In this document: positions 47,622-57,366 of the stretch, one piece after another
Layout of the letters: each line of letters starts with the position of its first letter
Position numbering within the stretch: position 1 is the first letter of the stretch
NCBI RefSeq assembly: GCF_005889715.1
Contig: NZ_VCKW01000001.1
Coordinates: forward strand, 95,492-159,491
Direction of reading: 5' to 3'
Source of the DNA: Actinomadura soli
Lineage (GTDB): Bacteria; Actinomycetota; Actinomycetes; Streptosporangiales; Streptosporangiaceae
Length of the DNA stretch: 64,000 bases
Notes under the pieces: generated by a model
What the model saw: the letters and a program-made list of their open reading frames with translations, nothing else
Told to the model about the DNA's origin: nothing
Database searches by the model: none
Translations under genes and position numbers: made by a program

Positions 47622-48776
47622 CTACAGCGGGAGGCGGGCGTGCAGGCGGAACCGGCCGTCGCCGGTGCGGCCGTGCTCCAGCGTGCCGCCGAGCAGCGCC
47701 ACCCGTTCGGCGAGACCGACGAGCCCCGCGCCCGCACCGGGCATGGCGAGCGCGGACGGGCCGGGCGGGACCGCGTTGACGACCTCGATGTCCAGGTCCT
47801 TGCCCGCGTCGAGGGTGACCCGGACGGCGGCGCCCGGCGCGTGCTTGCGGGCGTTCGTCAGCCCCTCCTGGACGATCCGGTACGCGTGCCGCCCCACCCT
47901 GGACGGGACGCGGTCCGGGTCGGGGACGTTCTCGTCCAGCGTGACGCTCCCCCCGGCGCGCCGCGACTCCTGGACGAGCCCGGACACGTCCGCGAGCGTC
48001 GGCTGCGGCCGCTCCGGGTCGGCGCCGGGCGGGTCGGTTCGCAGCACGCCGATCACCTCGCGCAGGTCCTCCATCGCCTCGTAGGCGCTCTGCCGGATGA
48101 TCCCGGCGGCCTCGCGCTGCTCGGCGGGCGTGTCCGGGCGGAACTCCAGCGCCCCCGCGTGCACGGCCAGCAGCGAGATGCGGTGCGCGAGCACGTCGTG
48201 CATCTCGCGCGCGATCCGCTCCCGCTCCAGCAGCCGCGCCTCCTCGACCCGCAGCCGCTGCTCCGACTCCGCGGACCGGGCCCGCTCGTGCAGCGACTCG
48301 ATCAGCTGCCGCCGCGACCGGACGAGCATCCCGACGGCGGCCAGCATCGCGTAGCCGAGGACGAACACCAGGGACGCCTCCAAGCGCTCCCGCTGGGTCG
48401 TCATCGCACCGTCCGTCAGCTGGAACAGGACCACGACGATCGCCGAGTTCAGCGCGGTGAGGGCCACGGCCGCCAGCCAGCGGCGGTGCACCGCGACGGT
48501 GAACAGGCTCACCGCCGTCGCGCCCCACGAGACGGAGTTGGTGACCTCGTAGAACGTCAGGAACAGCGAGACCCACACCGGCCACCGGCGCCGGAACAGC
48601 ACCAGCACCAGGATGCCGGCGCCGCCGAACACGGCCTCCCGGACGTCGTCGATCCAGCCCGGCGGCGCCGGGTAGTCCTCCCGGGAGCCCGCCAGCACCA
48701 GCAGCCCGATCATCAGGGCGGCCGCCGCGACGGCGGCGTCGCGGCTCCACTCGCGCGCGGACCTGCGGAGAATCAC
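47622..48776 (-). CDS. Sensor histidine kinase (HisKA_3, NarL-type)
   Basis: 384 residues. About five membrane helices in the first 150 residues without a large outside domain, so it probably senses within the membrane (cell-envelope stress is common for this group). The phospho-histidine is in ERERIAREMHDVLAHRISL; the ATPase part has RHAYRIVQEGLTNARKHA (N box) and GAGAGLVGLAERVALLGG (G box). GTG 48776 is chosen from a leaderless -10 (TAGCGT-7-GTG); an in-frame GTG at 48806 would add ten residues. Confidence 0.92.
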   Translation of the reverse strand: MILRRSAREWSRDAAVAAAALMIGLLVLAGSREDYPAPPGWIDDVREAVFGGAGILVLVLFRRRWPVWVSLFLTFYEVTNSVSWGATAVSLFTVAVHRRWLAAVALTALNSAIVVVLFQLTDGAMTTQRERLEASLVFVLGYAMLAAVGMLVRSRRQLIESLHERARSAESEQRLRVEEARLLERERIAREMHDVLAHRISLLAVHAGALEFRPDTPAEQREAAGIIRQSAYEAMEDLREVIGVLRTDPPGADPERPQPTLADVSGLVQESRRAGGSVTLDENVPDPDRVPSRVGRHAYRIVQEGLTNARKHAPGAAVRVTLDAGKDLDIEVVNAVPPGPSALAMPGAGAGLVGLAERVALLGGTLEHGRTGDGRFRLHARLPL

Positions 48777-48783
48777 GCCGACC

Positions 48784-48789
48784 ACGCTA
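48784..48789 (-). promoter_or_regulatory. Leaderless -10 box of the kinase-regulator operon
   Basis: TAGCGT on the minus strand, 7 nt before GTG 48776; it decides the start of the kinase. Confidence 0.55.
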
Positions 48790-48862
48790 ACCGGCGCGGG
48801 CGCCACCCGCAGTGGCCGCAGGTAGGCGCCCCATCGACTTTGGTATCCGCCCGCCCCCGGCC

Positions 48863-49195
48863 TCAGCCGGGTTTGGCGACGGTGAGGAGGACGGCGGCGT
48901 CCTCCAGGGCCTCCAGGCTGTGCCGCGCGTCCGGGACGATGAGGAGGTCGCCGGAGATGCCGTCCCAGGAGTGCTCGCCGCTCACCAGCCGCACCCGGCC
49001 GCGCAGGACCGCGACCGTCGCCTCGCCCGGGTTCTCGTGCTCGGCCAGCACGGTCCCCTCCGTGAGCGCGATGAGCGTCTGCCGCAGGACGTGCTCATGC
49101 CCGCCGTAGACGGTCTCGGCGCTGCGTCCGGTGGAGCCGCCCGCGGCGCGCTTCAAGTGGTCCCGTACCAGTGCGTCCAGCGAGAGCTTCTGCAT
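48863..49195 (-). CDS. Small cupin-fold protein
   Basis: 110 residues. Single cupin barrel: TEGTVLAEHENPGEATVAVLRGRVRLV and SGDLLIVPDARHSLEALEDA correspond to cupin motifs 1 and 2, with histidine/glutamate positions partly kept (HENPGEA, RHSLEA). Metal-binding domain of unknown role; similar small cupins accompany stress or detoxification genes. No tight operon link to neighbours. Confidence 0.8.
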   Translation of the reverse strand: MQKLSLDALVRDHLKRAAGGSTGRSAETVYGGHEHVLRQTLIALTEGTVLAEHENPGEATVAVLRGRVRLVSGEHSWDGISGDLLIVPDARHSLEALEDAAVLLTVAKPG

Positions 49196-49238
49196 GGGAC
49201 CTAGTGTGCCCGGACGCGCGGACCGGACCCGCGGGGGG

Positions 49239-50453
49239 TCACCTGAGCGGCGCGGCGGTGACGGGTTTACCGGTCGCGGCGCCGGCCAGCCAGTCCTGCC
49301 AGGACTTCGCCCACGGCGTTGGGCCGTTGCCGAACTGGAGCTGCCGCGAAGTGCCGGTCACCTTGACGATGTCGCCGCGCTGGGCGAAGTCGTAGAACCA
49401 CTTGGCGTCCGAGGGGGAGGCGTTCACGCAGCCGTGGCTGACGTTGTCGTTTCCCTGGGAGTCGGTCGACCACGGCGCCGAGTGGACGAACGTCCCGCTG
49501 TAGGTCAGCCGGACGTTCCAGTTCGTCTTGATCCGGTACTCGCCGGGGTTGCCGGTGGTCGCGGAGTCCATGACGATGCGGCCCGCCTTCTCCTGGACGA
49601 TCATCGTGCCGCTGTAGCTCTCGTGGCCCGGCTTGCCGAGGCTGACCTTCATCGTCCGGACCGTCCTGCCGCCGTCGGTGACCGTGGCGCGGTGCTTCTT
49701 CGCGTCGATGGTGGTGACGTGCTGCGGGCCGACGGTGAAGGAGACGCTGCGGTCCTTCATGCCGTACATGCCCTCACCGGCCTTCAGGCCCGCCAGGTGC
49801 GCGACGACCTTCACCTTCTGCCCGGACGGCCAGTACTCGCGGGGCCGGAAGTCGACCTCCTTGTCGCTGACCCAGTTCCAGGAGCCCTCGACCGGCCGGG
49901 ACGCCTTGACCTCAAGGGCCTTCTCCACGGCGACCTTCCCGGCCTTCGTGCTCACCGGCCTGGACAGCAGCAGCTGCACCGGCATGCCGACGCCGACGGT
50001 CTCGCCGTCCAGCGGTGACATGCCGCTCTCCAGCTTCTGCTGCGGCGTCAGCGTCGTGAACGTGGACGTCGCCGTGGTCTGCTTGCCGCCCTCGCCAGTG
50101 CCCTGCGCGGTCACCGTGTACGTCGTGGACGGACGCAGGTTCCACGACGACTTCCACGACGAGCCGTCCGCCGCGAGCTTCCCTTCGGCCTTGGCGTTCT
50201 TCTTGCCATAGGTGAGGGTGACGCTCGTCAGCCTGCCGTTGTCGGCGGTGACGGTGACGGGCTTGTCGGGTTCGACCTGCTGGGCGCCGGTCGCGGGCGT
50301 GATGGCGAGCTTCACCGCGTCCTCGGCCTTGCCGCCGTCGCCTCCGGCGCCGCCGCCTCCGGACGAGCAGCCGGCGGCGGCGATGGCCGCCGCCCCCGTG
50401 ATCGCCGCGATCGCCCTTCCGGTCCGGCTCTTCAGCACCAGAGCCCTCCTCAT
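49239..50453 (-). CDS. L,D-transpeptidase lipoprotein
   Basis: 404 residues. Lipoprotein signal (AITGAAAIAAAGC, C29) then a Gly/Ser linker, two Ig-like domains (about 45-235) and the YkuD catalytic domain with HSAPWS..NVSHGCVNAS (His and Cys of the active site) near 345-365. This domain order is that of mycobacterial LdtB-like enzymes that make 3-3 peptidoglycan cross-links outside the membrane. Follows pgl on the same strand by 88 nt, probably with its own promoter. Confidence 0.94.
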   Translation of the reverse strand: MRRALVLKSRTGRAIAAITGAAAIAAAGCSSGGGGAGGDGGKAEDAVKLAITPATGAQQVEPDKPVTVTADNGRLTSVTLTYGKKNAKAEGKLAADGSSWKSSWNLRPSTTYTVTAQGTGEGGKQTTATSTFTTLTPQQKLESGMSPLDGETVGVGMPVQLLLSRPVSTKAGKVAVEKALEVKASRPVEGSWNWVSDKEVDFRPREYWPSGQKVKVVAHLAGLKAGEGMYGMKDRSVSFTVGPQHVTTIDAKKHRATVTDGGRTVRTMKVSLGKPGHESYSGTMIVQEKAGRIVMDSATTGNPGEYRIKTNWNVRLTYSGTFVHSAPWSTDSQGNDNVSHGCVNASPSDAKWFYDFAQRGDIVKVTGTSRQLQFGNGPTPWAKSWQDWLAGAATGKPVTAAPLR

Positions 50454-50541
50454 GCTCGACGCGTCCCTTTGTCAGGGTATGCACGGTTTTACGCGAGCCA
50501 TGCGAAAGCACGGAGAATGGTCGGATTTCCCCTGGTCAGGG

Positions 50542-51321
50542 TCAAGGGGCCGCCAGGCCCTGCGCGCCGTGCGGGAGGCGGGCGGCGGCGGCCCGGTCCA
50601 GGAGGAACAGCGTGCCCAGCCGGCCCCGCGCCCCGGCGACCGGGGCCCGGGCGGGCGACGGCTCCGTCAGCCCGAGCCGGACGGCCTCGGCCTTCGAGTC
50701 ACCCGCCGCCAGCAGCCACACCTCCTCCGCGGCGCGCAGCGACGGGAACGTCAGCGAGATCCGGGTCGGCGGCGGCTTCGGCGCGTCCCGCACCGCCACG
50801 ACCGGGCGCTCGTCGCGCACCGCGGGCGTCTCCGGGAACAGCGACGCGACATGCGCGTCCGGGCCGACGCCGAGCATCAGCACGTCGAACGGCGGCACCG
50901 GCTCGCCGTCCTCGGGACGCGCAGCGGCCCGCAACTCGACGGCGTAGCGTTCGGCGGCGGCCTCGGGGTCGTCGCCGTCCGGGCCGTCCGCCGCCGGCAT
51001 CGGGTGCACCCGCGCCGGATCGACCGGGACGTGGTCGAGCAGCGCCGCGCGGGCGCCGGTCTCGTTGCGGTCCGGGTCCCCGGTGGGCAGGAACCGCTCG
51101 TCGCCCCACCACACGTCCACGCGCCCCCAGTCGACCGCGTCGCGGGCACCGGACGCGGCCAGCGCGGCGAGCACCGCCGTGCCGACGCCGCCGCCGGTCA
51201 GCACGACCGACGCCGAGCCGCGGGCCGCCTGCGCGTCCACGAGCCGCGTCACGAGCCGCGCCGCCGCGGCCTCGGCGAGGACGTCCTGGTCGCGGTGCAG
51301 CAGGACCGACAGGGGGATCAC
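50542..51321 (-). CDS. pgl: 6-phosphogluconolactonase
   Basis: 259 residues. LLHRDQDVLAEAAAARL, VVLTGGGVGTAVL, WWGDERFLP, NETGARAALLDH, and LGVGPDAHVASLFP (the usual G-x-GxDGHxASLFP has DAH here) are the DevB-type lactonase landmarks. Hydrolyses the product of Zwf. GTG 51321 overlaps the opcA stop (GTGA). Last gene of the pentose phosphate operon. Confidence 0.94.
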   Translation of the reverse strand: MIPLSVLLHRDQDVLAEAAAARLVTRLVDAQAARGSASVVLTGGGVGTAVLAALAASGARDAVDWGRVDVWWGDERFLPTGDPDRNETGARAALLDHVPVDPARVHPMPAADGPDGDDPEAAAERYAVELRAAARPEDGEPVPPFDVLMLGVGPDAHVASLFPETPAVRDERPVVAVRDAPKPPPTRISLTFPSLRAAEEVWLLAAGDSKAEAVRLGLTEPSPARAPVAGARGRLGTLFLLDRAAAARLPHGAQGLAAP

Positions 51322-52349
51322 GAACCCTCCGCGTGGTCGCGGCCCTGATCCGCGGCCTCGTCCTTGGCGGGCTCGGTCCGCGCCGCCTCCGCCGTGGCCG
51401 ACACCGGCTCGCTCGCGACGCCCTCCTGCGTCGTCCCGCCCGCGAGGTCCTTGGCGAACCGGGCCGCGGCCTCGCGGTACACCTCGTCGGGGTCGAGCCG
51501 CCGCAGCTCCTCGGCCAGCAGCTCCGACATCGGGCGCCGCATCAGCGCCACCTGGCGGTCGGGCTGGCCGGGACGGCACAGCGTCGCGACCCGCCCGTCC
51601 GGGCGGTGGATCACGATGTCGCCGCCGGTCGTCGCCAGCCGGACGCCGGTGATGCCGGGGCCCTCCGACACCGACCGGTCCATCGGGACGCCGAGCCGGA
51701 TCGACAGCCACGCCGCCAGCAGCTCCGCGCTCGGGCTGTCCGGCTCCGCGGTCACCTCGCCGGACACGATCTCGTCGTGGTCCTGGTCGAGCGAGGCGGC
51801 CAGCAGCGACCGCCAGTTCGTCAGCCGCGTCCAGGTGAAGTCGGTGTCGCCCGGACGGTAGCCGCCCGCGAGCTGCGCCAGGGTGCCGAGCCGGTCGCGG
51901 GCCGCGTAGGAGTCCGTCACCCGCCGCTGCGCCAGCCTGCCCAGCGGGTCCTTCGCCGGGACCTTCGGCACCTTGCCGCCCGGCCACCACGTCACCACCG
52001 GGGTGTCGGGCATCAGCAGCGGCACGACCACCGAGTCGGCGTGCTCGGCGAGCGGGCCGTACATGCGCAGCAGCACCGTCTCGCCCGGGCCGGTCTCGCC
52101 CATGCGGATCTCGGCGTCGAGCCGGGACGAGCCGCCGCGCGGGTCGCGGGAGATCACCGTCAGCACCCGGCACGGGTGCTCGCGCGCCGCCTCCGTCGCC
52201 GCGCGCACCGCGTCGTACTGCGCGGACTCGTCCGTCACGATGATCAGGGTGAGGACCATGCCGACGGCGGGACCGCCCATCAGATGCCGGGACTGCGTCA
52301 GCGCGTCCTGGATCTGCCGGGTGGTGGTCCCCGTGAGGTCGATGTTCAT
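51318..52349 (-). CDS. opcA: G6PDH assembly protein OpcA
   Basis: 343 residues. LTLIIVTDESAQYDAV, HPCRVLTVISRDP, SVVVPLLMPDTPVVTWWPG and DTDFTWTRLTNWRSLLAASLDQ are the OpcA core. The last 45 residues are an acidic Ala/Glu-rich tail. OpcA binds and activates glucose-6-phosphate dehydrogenase and mediates redox control in actinobacteria and cyanobacteria. Located between zwf (20-nt gap) and pgl (overlap). Confidence 0.96.
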   Translation of the reverse strand: MNIDLTGTTTRQIQDALTQSRHLMGGPAVGMVLTLIIVTDESAQYDAVRAATEAAREHPCRVLTVISRDPRGGSSRLDAEIRMGETGPGETVLLRMYGPLAEHADSVVVPLLMPDTPVVTWWPGGKVPKVPAKDPLGRLAQRRVTDSYAARDRLGTLAQLAGGYRPGDTDFTWTRLTNWRSLLAASLDQDHDEIVSGEVTAEPDSPSAELLAAWLSIRLGVPMDRSVSEGPGITGVRLATTGGDIVIHRPDGRVATLCRPGQPDRQVALMRRPMSELLAEELRRLDPDEVYREAAARFAKDLAGGTTQEGVASEPVSATAEAARTEPAKDEAADQGRDHAEGS

Positions 52350-52369
52350 CTAACGCCCCGTTCGTTGAT

Positions 52370-53908
52370 CTAGAGCCGCCGCCACGTGCGCCCGTCGCGC
52401 GCCATCAGCTCGTCGGCGCTGTCGGGCCCGTAGCCGCCGGACTTGTACTGGTCGAGACCGCCCCGGCCGGCCCAGAACTCCTCGATCGGGTCGAGGATCC
52501 GCCAGGACAGCTCGACCTCCTCCTGGCGCGGGAACAGCGGCGGGTCGCCGATCAGCACGTCCAGCAGCAGCCGCTCGTACGCCTCCGGCGAGGTCTCGGT
52601 GAACGACTCGCCGTACGCGAAGTCCATGTTGACGTCGCGGATCTCCATCGACGTGCCGGGCACCTTCGAGCCGAACCTGACCGTGATGCCCTCGTCCGGC
52701 TGGACCCGCATGACCAGGGCGTTCTGCCCGAGCTCCTCGGTGTCGGTCTCGGAGAACGGCAGGTGCGGCGCCTGCTGGAACACCATCGCGACCTCCGTCA
52801 CCCGGCGGCTGAGCCGCTTGCCGGTGCGCAGGTAGAACGGGACGCCCGCCCAGCGCCGGTTGTCGATCTCCAGCTTGACCGCGGCGTAGGTCTCGGTGCG
52901 GGAGTCGGCGGGGATGCCGTCCTCGTCCAGGTAGCCGCTGACGCTCACGCCGCCCTGCCAGCCCGCCGCGTACTGCCCGCGCGCCGTGGACGCCTCCAGG
53001 TCGCCGGGCACCCGCACCGACGACAGGATCTTCGCCTTCTCGGCCCGGACGGCCTCCGCGCTGAACGACGTCGGCTCCTCCATCGCGGTCAGCGCGAGCA
53101 GCTGCAGCAGGTGGTTCTGGATGACGTCGCGGGCCGCGCCGATGCCGTCGTAGTACCCGGCCCGGCCGCCGATGCCGATGTCCTCGGCCATCGTGATCTG
53201 CACGTGGTCGACGAACGAGCGGTTCCAGATCGGCTCGAACATCGTGTTGGCGAACCGCAGCGCCAGGATGTTCTGCACGGTCTCCTTGCCGAGGTAGTGG
53301 TCGATCCGGAAGATCGACTCCTCGGGGAAGACGCGGTGGACGGTGTCGTTCAGCTCGACGGCGGTCTTCAGGTCGCGGCCGAACGGCTTCTCGATGACGA
53401 CCCGCCGCCACGACGCGTCCCTGCGGTCGGCGAGGCCGCTGCGCCGCAGCTGCTCGACGACCTTCGGGAAGAACTTCGGGGGGATCGACAGGTAGAACGC
53501 GTAGTTGCCGCCCGTGCCGCGGGTGTCGTCCAGCTCCTTGACGGCCATCGACAGCGCGTCGAACGCGCCCGGGTCGTCGAACGTCCCGGGGACGAAGTGC
53601 ATGCCCTCCGACAGGTGCGTCCACACGTCCTCGCGGAACGGGGTCCTGGCGTGCGCCTTGATGGACTCGTGGGCGATCTGGCGGAAGTCCTCGTGCTCCC
53701 AGTCGCGGCGGGCGAAGCCGACGAGGGAGAACCCCGGCGGGAGCAGCCCCCGGTTCGCCAGGTCGTAGATCGCCGGGAGCAGCTTCTTGCGCGACAGGTC
53801 GCCGGTGACGCCGAACAGCACGAGCACGCACGGTCCGGCCACGCGCGGGAGGCGCTTGTCCCGGGGGTCGCGGAGCGGGTTGGCCGGGCTGATCAGTGGG
53901 TCGGTCAC
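52370..53908 (-). CDS. zwf: Glucose-6-phosphate dehydrogenase
   Basis: 512 residues, usual length. Nucleotide site FGVTGDLSRKKLLPAIYDL, IEKPFGRDL, catalytic RIDHYLGKE (His/Lys), and the NADP-structural part to the C terminus (RTGKRL, DVNMDFAYGES). First, NADPH-forming step of the oxidative pentose phosphate pathway. It starts 33 nt after the third PGI-like gene and precedes opcA. Confidence 0.98.
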   Translation of the reverse strand: MTDPLISPANPLRDPRDKRLPRVAGPCVLVLFGVTGDLSRKKLLPAIYDLANRGLLPPGFSLVGFARRDWEHEDFRQIAHESIKAHARTPFREDVWTHLSEGMHFVPGTFDDPGAFDALSMAVKELDDTRGTGGNYAFYLSIPPKFFPKVVEQLRRSGLADRRDASWRRVVIEKPFGRDLKTAVELNDTVHRVFPEESIFRIDHYLGKETVQNILALRFANTMFEPIWNRSFVDHVQITMAEDIGIGGRAGYYDGIGAARDVIQNHLLQLLALTAMEEPTSFSAEAVRAEKAKILSSVRVPGDLEASTARGQYAAGWQGGVSVSGYLDEDGIPADSRTETYAAVKLEIDNRRWAGVPFYLRTGKRLSRRVTEVAMVFQQAPHLPFSETDTEELGQNALVMRVQPDEGITVRFGSKVPGTSMEIRDVNMDFAYGESFTETSPEAYERLLLDVLIGDPPLFPRQEEVELSWRILDPIEEFWAGRGGLDQYKSGGYGPDSADELMARDGRTWRRL

Positions 53909-53941
53909 GTGGTCCCCTTCGTCGGTGGTCGCACTGCGCGC

Positions 53942-55597
53942 TCATTCCCCTTCTCTGGCGGAGCCGAGCAGCCGGGCGAGCCCCGCCCAGCGGTTCTGCA
54001 GGTGCAGCCGGACCACCGGGCGGCCCGCCGCGCGCGCGTCCCTGGCGTCGCCGAGCGCCCGCGCGAGCTGCAGCATGCCGAGCCGGTGATGGCGGCCCGG
54101 GACCGGCACGTCGCGGACGACGTTCCCGGTCACCATCAGGTATACGCCCCCGTCGCGGTGATCATTCCAGATCGCGGGGTGGCCCGCGCCCCAGTCGACG
54201 GTGACCGGGCGGCGGGAGCGGGCGGCGAGCAGCGCGGCCAGCCGGCGGACCTGCGCGCCCTGCCCGTGCGCCTCGTCCGGGTCCAGGTAGGCGACGATCG
54301 CGAGATGCTCGTCGGCGCCGATCCGGGCGGCCAGCGCGTCCATCAGGGCGGGCAGGTCCGGCGCGGCCATCAGCTCCGGGACGGTCGTGAACACCTCGAC
54401 GGCCCGGCCGGGGGCGCCGTCGGCGAGGAGCGGCGCGCCCGACCCGTCGTCCAGCGTGATCGGGGCCGCGCCGTGCCGCGGTGTGAGGGGGTCCAGCTCC
54501 ATCAGGTAGGACGCGACGGCCGCGGCGTACTCCCACACGACGAGCTGGGCGGCGAGCGGCCCGGTGACGGTGGCGTCGTCCTGGCGGGGGCGGCCGTCGA
54601 ACGTCACGAGGAACAGGTCCTCGCCGGGCCGCAGGGGGAGGCCGCCGTCCTGGACGACCGGCGTCAGCCGTCCGCACGCCGTCTCCTCCAGCAGGAGCGC
54701 GACCCAGCGCGCGAGGCCCGGCAGCGCCGCCGGATAGCCGCCGAGCACGGCCGTGCGCCGCCCGGCGCGGACCGCGCCGCCGAGGATCGCGCCGAGGACG
54801 AGCCCCGGGTTGTTCTCCGGCCGGGTGAGCGACGGCAGGACGGCGGTGGCGCCGTCGAGCAGCGCGCGGACGTCGGCGCCGGCGAGCGCGGCGGGCACCA
54901 GCGCGTAGGGGGACAGGGCGCCGAACGCGGTCGGCGCGGGCGCCTCGATCAGCGGATGGCCCGCCTCGGCGGCGAACTTGGCGGCCGCGGCGCGCGGCTC
55001 GGCGACCGTGACGAACCGCCGCGCCGCCTCCGCGGGCGACAGGCCGAGGCCGGCCCTGAGCATCCCGTCGAGGACCTGGCGGAGCGCGTCGGAGCCGGGG
55101 TCGTCGCCCGTCACCACGATCAGCGTCCGGTTCAGCCGCTCCGGGTCGTCGCCGAGGCGCAGCACCGGGCCGGGGTCCGGCCCGTCGAGGACCGTGAGCG
55201 GCACGGCGGGGGAGCGCGGGCCGCCGTTCGCGCTGTCCGCGCCGCCTTCGCCATCGGCGGCCCGGCGGTGCGCCGCGACGATCAGTTCGGCGGCGCGGGC
55301 CGGGGCCCCGTGCCCGAGCAGCGCGACCTCGGTCAGCCCGTCCGCGCGCGCCCGCCGCCGCAGCTCCTCGGCGCGCTCCAGGGCGGCGCGTCCCGGCCCG
55401 GGCTGACTCGGCCAGCACAGCGCGCGGCCCTCCGCCCCTGCGGTCCCGGCGGACGGCCACAGCGTCGGGTCCTCCGAGGCGAGCCGGACGGGCACCTCGT
55501 CGATCCAGAGCCGGCCCAGCACCCGCTCGGCGGCCTCCCTGAGCGGCCCTCGGGCGGTGATGGCCGTCTCCCCCGAGACGACGGCGGTGAAGCTCAC
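53942..55597 (-). CDS. PGI-like protein, strongly diverged (copy C)
   Basis: 551 residues. Recognisable as a relative of the actinobacterial glucose-6-phosphate isomerase type by overall order: ENNPGLVLGAILGGAV, LAAQLVVWEYAAAVASYL and PGRHHRLGMLQLARALGDAR, RPVVRLHL. The sugar-phosphate motifs are lost: GMGGSS is GHGAPA, the SKS-G-T-ET phosphate loop is TGDDPGSD with a 3-residue deletion, the HKGGP lysine motif is HRDGG, and TGKEGKG is ETACGR. It is therefore unlikely to be an active isomerase. ATG overlaps the copy B stop by 4 nt. Role unknown; possibly regulatory or a subunit. Confidence 0.75.
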   Translation of the reverse strand: MSFTAVVSGETAITARGPLREAAERVLGRLWIDEVPVRLASEDPTLWPSAGTAGAEGRALCWPSQPGPGRAALERAEELRRRARADGLTEVALLGHGAPARAAELIVAAHRRAADGEGGADSANGGPRSPAVPLTVLDGPDPGPVLRLGDDPERLNRTLIVVTGDDPGSDALRQVLDGMLRAGLGLSPAEAARRFVTVAEPRAAAAKFAAEAGHPLIEAPAPTAFGALSPYALVPAALAGADVRALLDGATAVLPSLTRPENNPGLVLGAILGGAVRAGRRTAVLGGYPAALPGLARWVALLLEETACGRLTPVVQDGGLPLRPGEDLFLVTFDGRPRQDDATVTGPLAAQLVVWEYAAAVASYLMELDPLTPRHGAAPITLDDGSGAPLLADGAPGRAVEVFTTVPELMAAPDLPALMDALAARIGADEHLAIVAYLDPDEAHGQGAQVRRLAALLAARSRRPVTVDWGAGHPAIWNDHRDGGVYLMVTGNVVRDVPVPGRHHRLGMLQLARALGDARDARAAGRPVVRLHLQNRWAGLARLLGSAREGE

Positions 55598-57276
55598 GGC
55601 CTGCGCGCTCCCGCCACCGCCCGCACCGCCTCGGTGAGCCTGCCCGCGCCGTCCACCGGGTCGCGCAGATGCAGCCGGATCACCGGGAGCCGCCGCCTGC
55701 GCAGCGCCCGCAGCTCACCGAGCGCCCGCGCGATCTGCAGCTTCGCCAGGCTGTAGGGGCGGCCGGGGACGGGCTGCGCGGCGAGCGCGTCACCCGGCGC
55801 CGGGTCGCCGGTGATGATGAGGAACGCGCCGTTGCCCCGGCCGTCCTTGTGCACCGGTCCGGTGGCGTGCGGGTAGGCGGGCCCCGGCCCGTAGGCGACC
55901 GGACGCCCGGACGCGCGGGCGAGCGACGGCGCGAGATAACGGCCGGAGAAGTCGCCCAGGTACGTCATGACCGCCAGGTAACCGTCGGACGGCACGGACG
56001 CCACCAGCCCGCCGAGCACGGTCTGCAGCTCGGCGCCCGGCGGCCACGGGAAGTCGGCGTGCACCTCGATGCCGTCCTCGACGTACACCGGCCGCTCCCC
56101 GGACGGCGGCCCGTCGCCCGCCGTGCGCAGCAGCGCCGCCGCGTCGTCCTCCGCCTCCTGGACGACCGTGCCGCCCGCCTCGAACGGGTTCACGCCGAGC
56201 AGCCAGCCAGCGACCGCCGTCGCGTACTCCCACAGCAGGAACTGCGCGCCGAGCGGCGCCCACACCGAGGTGTCGGACTCCTCGTCGGCCGCCGACCGCG
56301 GGTTGATCGACACGCCGTGCACGTCGGGGAACGCGCCGCGCCCGCCGAGCGCCTCCAGCGTCAGCACGCCCTGGCCGCGCTTGCCCGTGCCGACCGCGAG
56401 GAGCTGGGAGATCCAGGCGCTCAGCGCGCCCGTCCCGCCGGGCTCGCGCAGCAGCACCTTGTCGCGGGCGAGACCGCCCTCCCCCTGCTGCGCGCAGCCG
56501 CCGAGGATCGCGCCGAGCAGCAGGCCCGGGTTGTCCTCGTCCTTGCCGAGCGACGGCACCAGCGACGCCGCCTCCTCCAGCAGCCGCTCCGCGTCGGCGC
56601 CCGCGAGCACGGCCGGGACCAGCCCGTACGCCGACAGCGCCCCGTAGTGACCGGGCAGGTACGGGTCGGTCAGGCCGATCCGGTAGCCGCACTGCCGGGC
56701 GAAGTCGTGCAGCGGGCTCCCGTGGTCGGTGATGACGAGGAACCGGCTCGCGATCTCCCGCTCCGACAGGCCCCGCTCGCGGAACGCGGCCGCGAAGATC
56801 CTGCGGTAGGCGTCGCCTTCGAGCGACACGCCCGCCTTGCTGGCCAGCACGACCAGCGTCCGGTCGAGCCGCTCCAGCGCGAACGCGAGCGCGGCGGTGT
56901 CGCCGCCGTCCAGGACGGTCAGCTCGCCGGCCGGGCGGCCGGTCCCGTTCGCGTCCCGCTCGGCGCCGGGGGGCGCGTGCGCCTCCATGATCGCCTGCGC
57001 GGCGAGGCTCTCCGCGCCGACGCCGATCAGCACGATGTGGTCGAGACCCGAGTAGCGCGCCTCCGCCACCAGGCCGTCCACCTGGTTCAGCAGCCCGCGG
57101 GAGGCGAACGGCAGGTCGAGCCAGCCGAGGCGGCTGTGGTCGACCGCGCGGCGGCCCCACAGCCGCGGGTCCTTCGCGGCCAGCGCGCCGGGGACGCCGC
57201 AGCTCACGAGGTAGTCCCTCGCGCGCAGCGCCGAGTCCAGCACGTCGCCGCGCGTCAGTACGTCGAATCCGGACAC
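55594..57276 (-). CDS. PGI-like protein, intermediate (copy B)
   Basis: 560 residues. Same family as copies A and C. It keeps the best phosphate loop of the three (LASKAGVSLEGDA, with S-K but Ala for the next Ser and EG for ET), DEDNPGLLLGAILGG and [31 protein letters not shown] is changed to GVGAES, TGKEGKG to TGKRGQG, HKGGP to HKDGR. Activity is uncertain. ATG 57276 with GGAGGG. 150 nt after copy A; overlaps copy C. C-terminal text PGRPYSLAKLQIARALGELR is close to copy A. Confidence 0.78.
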   Translation of the reverse strand: MSGFDVLTRGDVLDSALRARDYLVSCGVPGALAAKDPRLWGRRAVDHSRLGWLDLPFASRGLLNQVDGLVAEARYSGLDHIVLIGVGAESLAAQAIMEAHAPPGAERDANGTGRPAGELTVLDGGDTAALAFALERLDRTLVVLASKAGVSLEGDAYRRIFAAAFRERGLSEREIASRFLVITDHGSPLHDFARQCGYRIGLTDPYLPGHYGALSAYGLVPAVLAGADAERLLEEAASLVPSLGKDEDNPGLLLGAILGGCAQQGEGGLARDKVLLREPGGTGALSAWISQLLAVGTGKRGQGVLTLEALGGRGAFPDVHGVSINPRSAADEESDTSVWAPLGAQFLLWEYATAVAGWLLGVNPFEAGGTVVQEAEDDAAALLRTAGDGPPSGERPVYVEDGIEVHADFPWPPGAELQTVLGGLVASVPSDGYLAVMTYLGDFSGRYLAPSLARASGRPVAYGPGPAYPHATGPVHKDGRGNGAFLIITGDPAPGDALAAQPVPGRPYSLAKLQIARALGELRALRRRRLPVIRLHLRDPVDGAGRLTEAVRAVAGARRP

Positions 57277-57366
57277 TGCACCCTCCTGCCCCCCATCGTT
57301 TCAGGAGAGAAAGGGCATTCGCGACCTTCTCCATCGATCTTCTTCGCGCCGCCCGGTCAGGCGGCC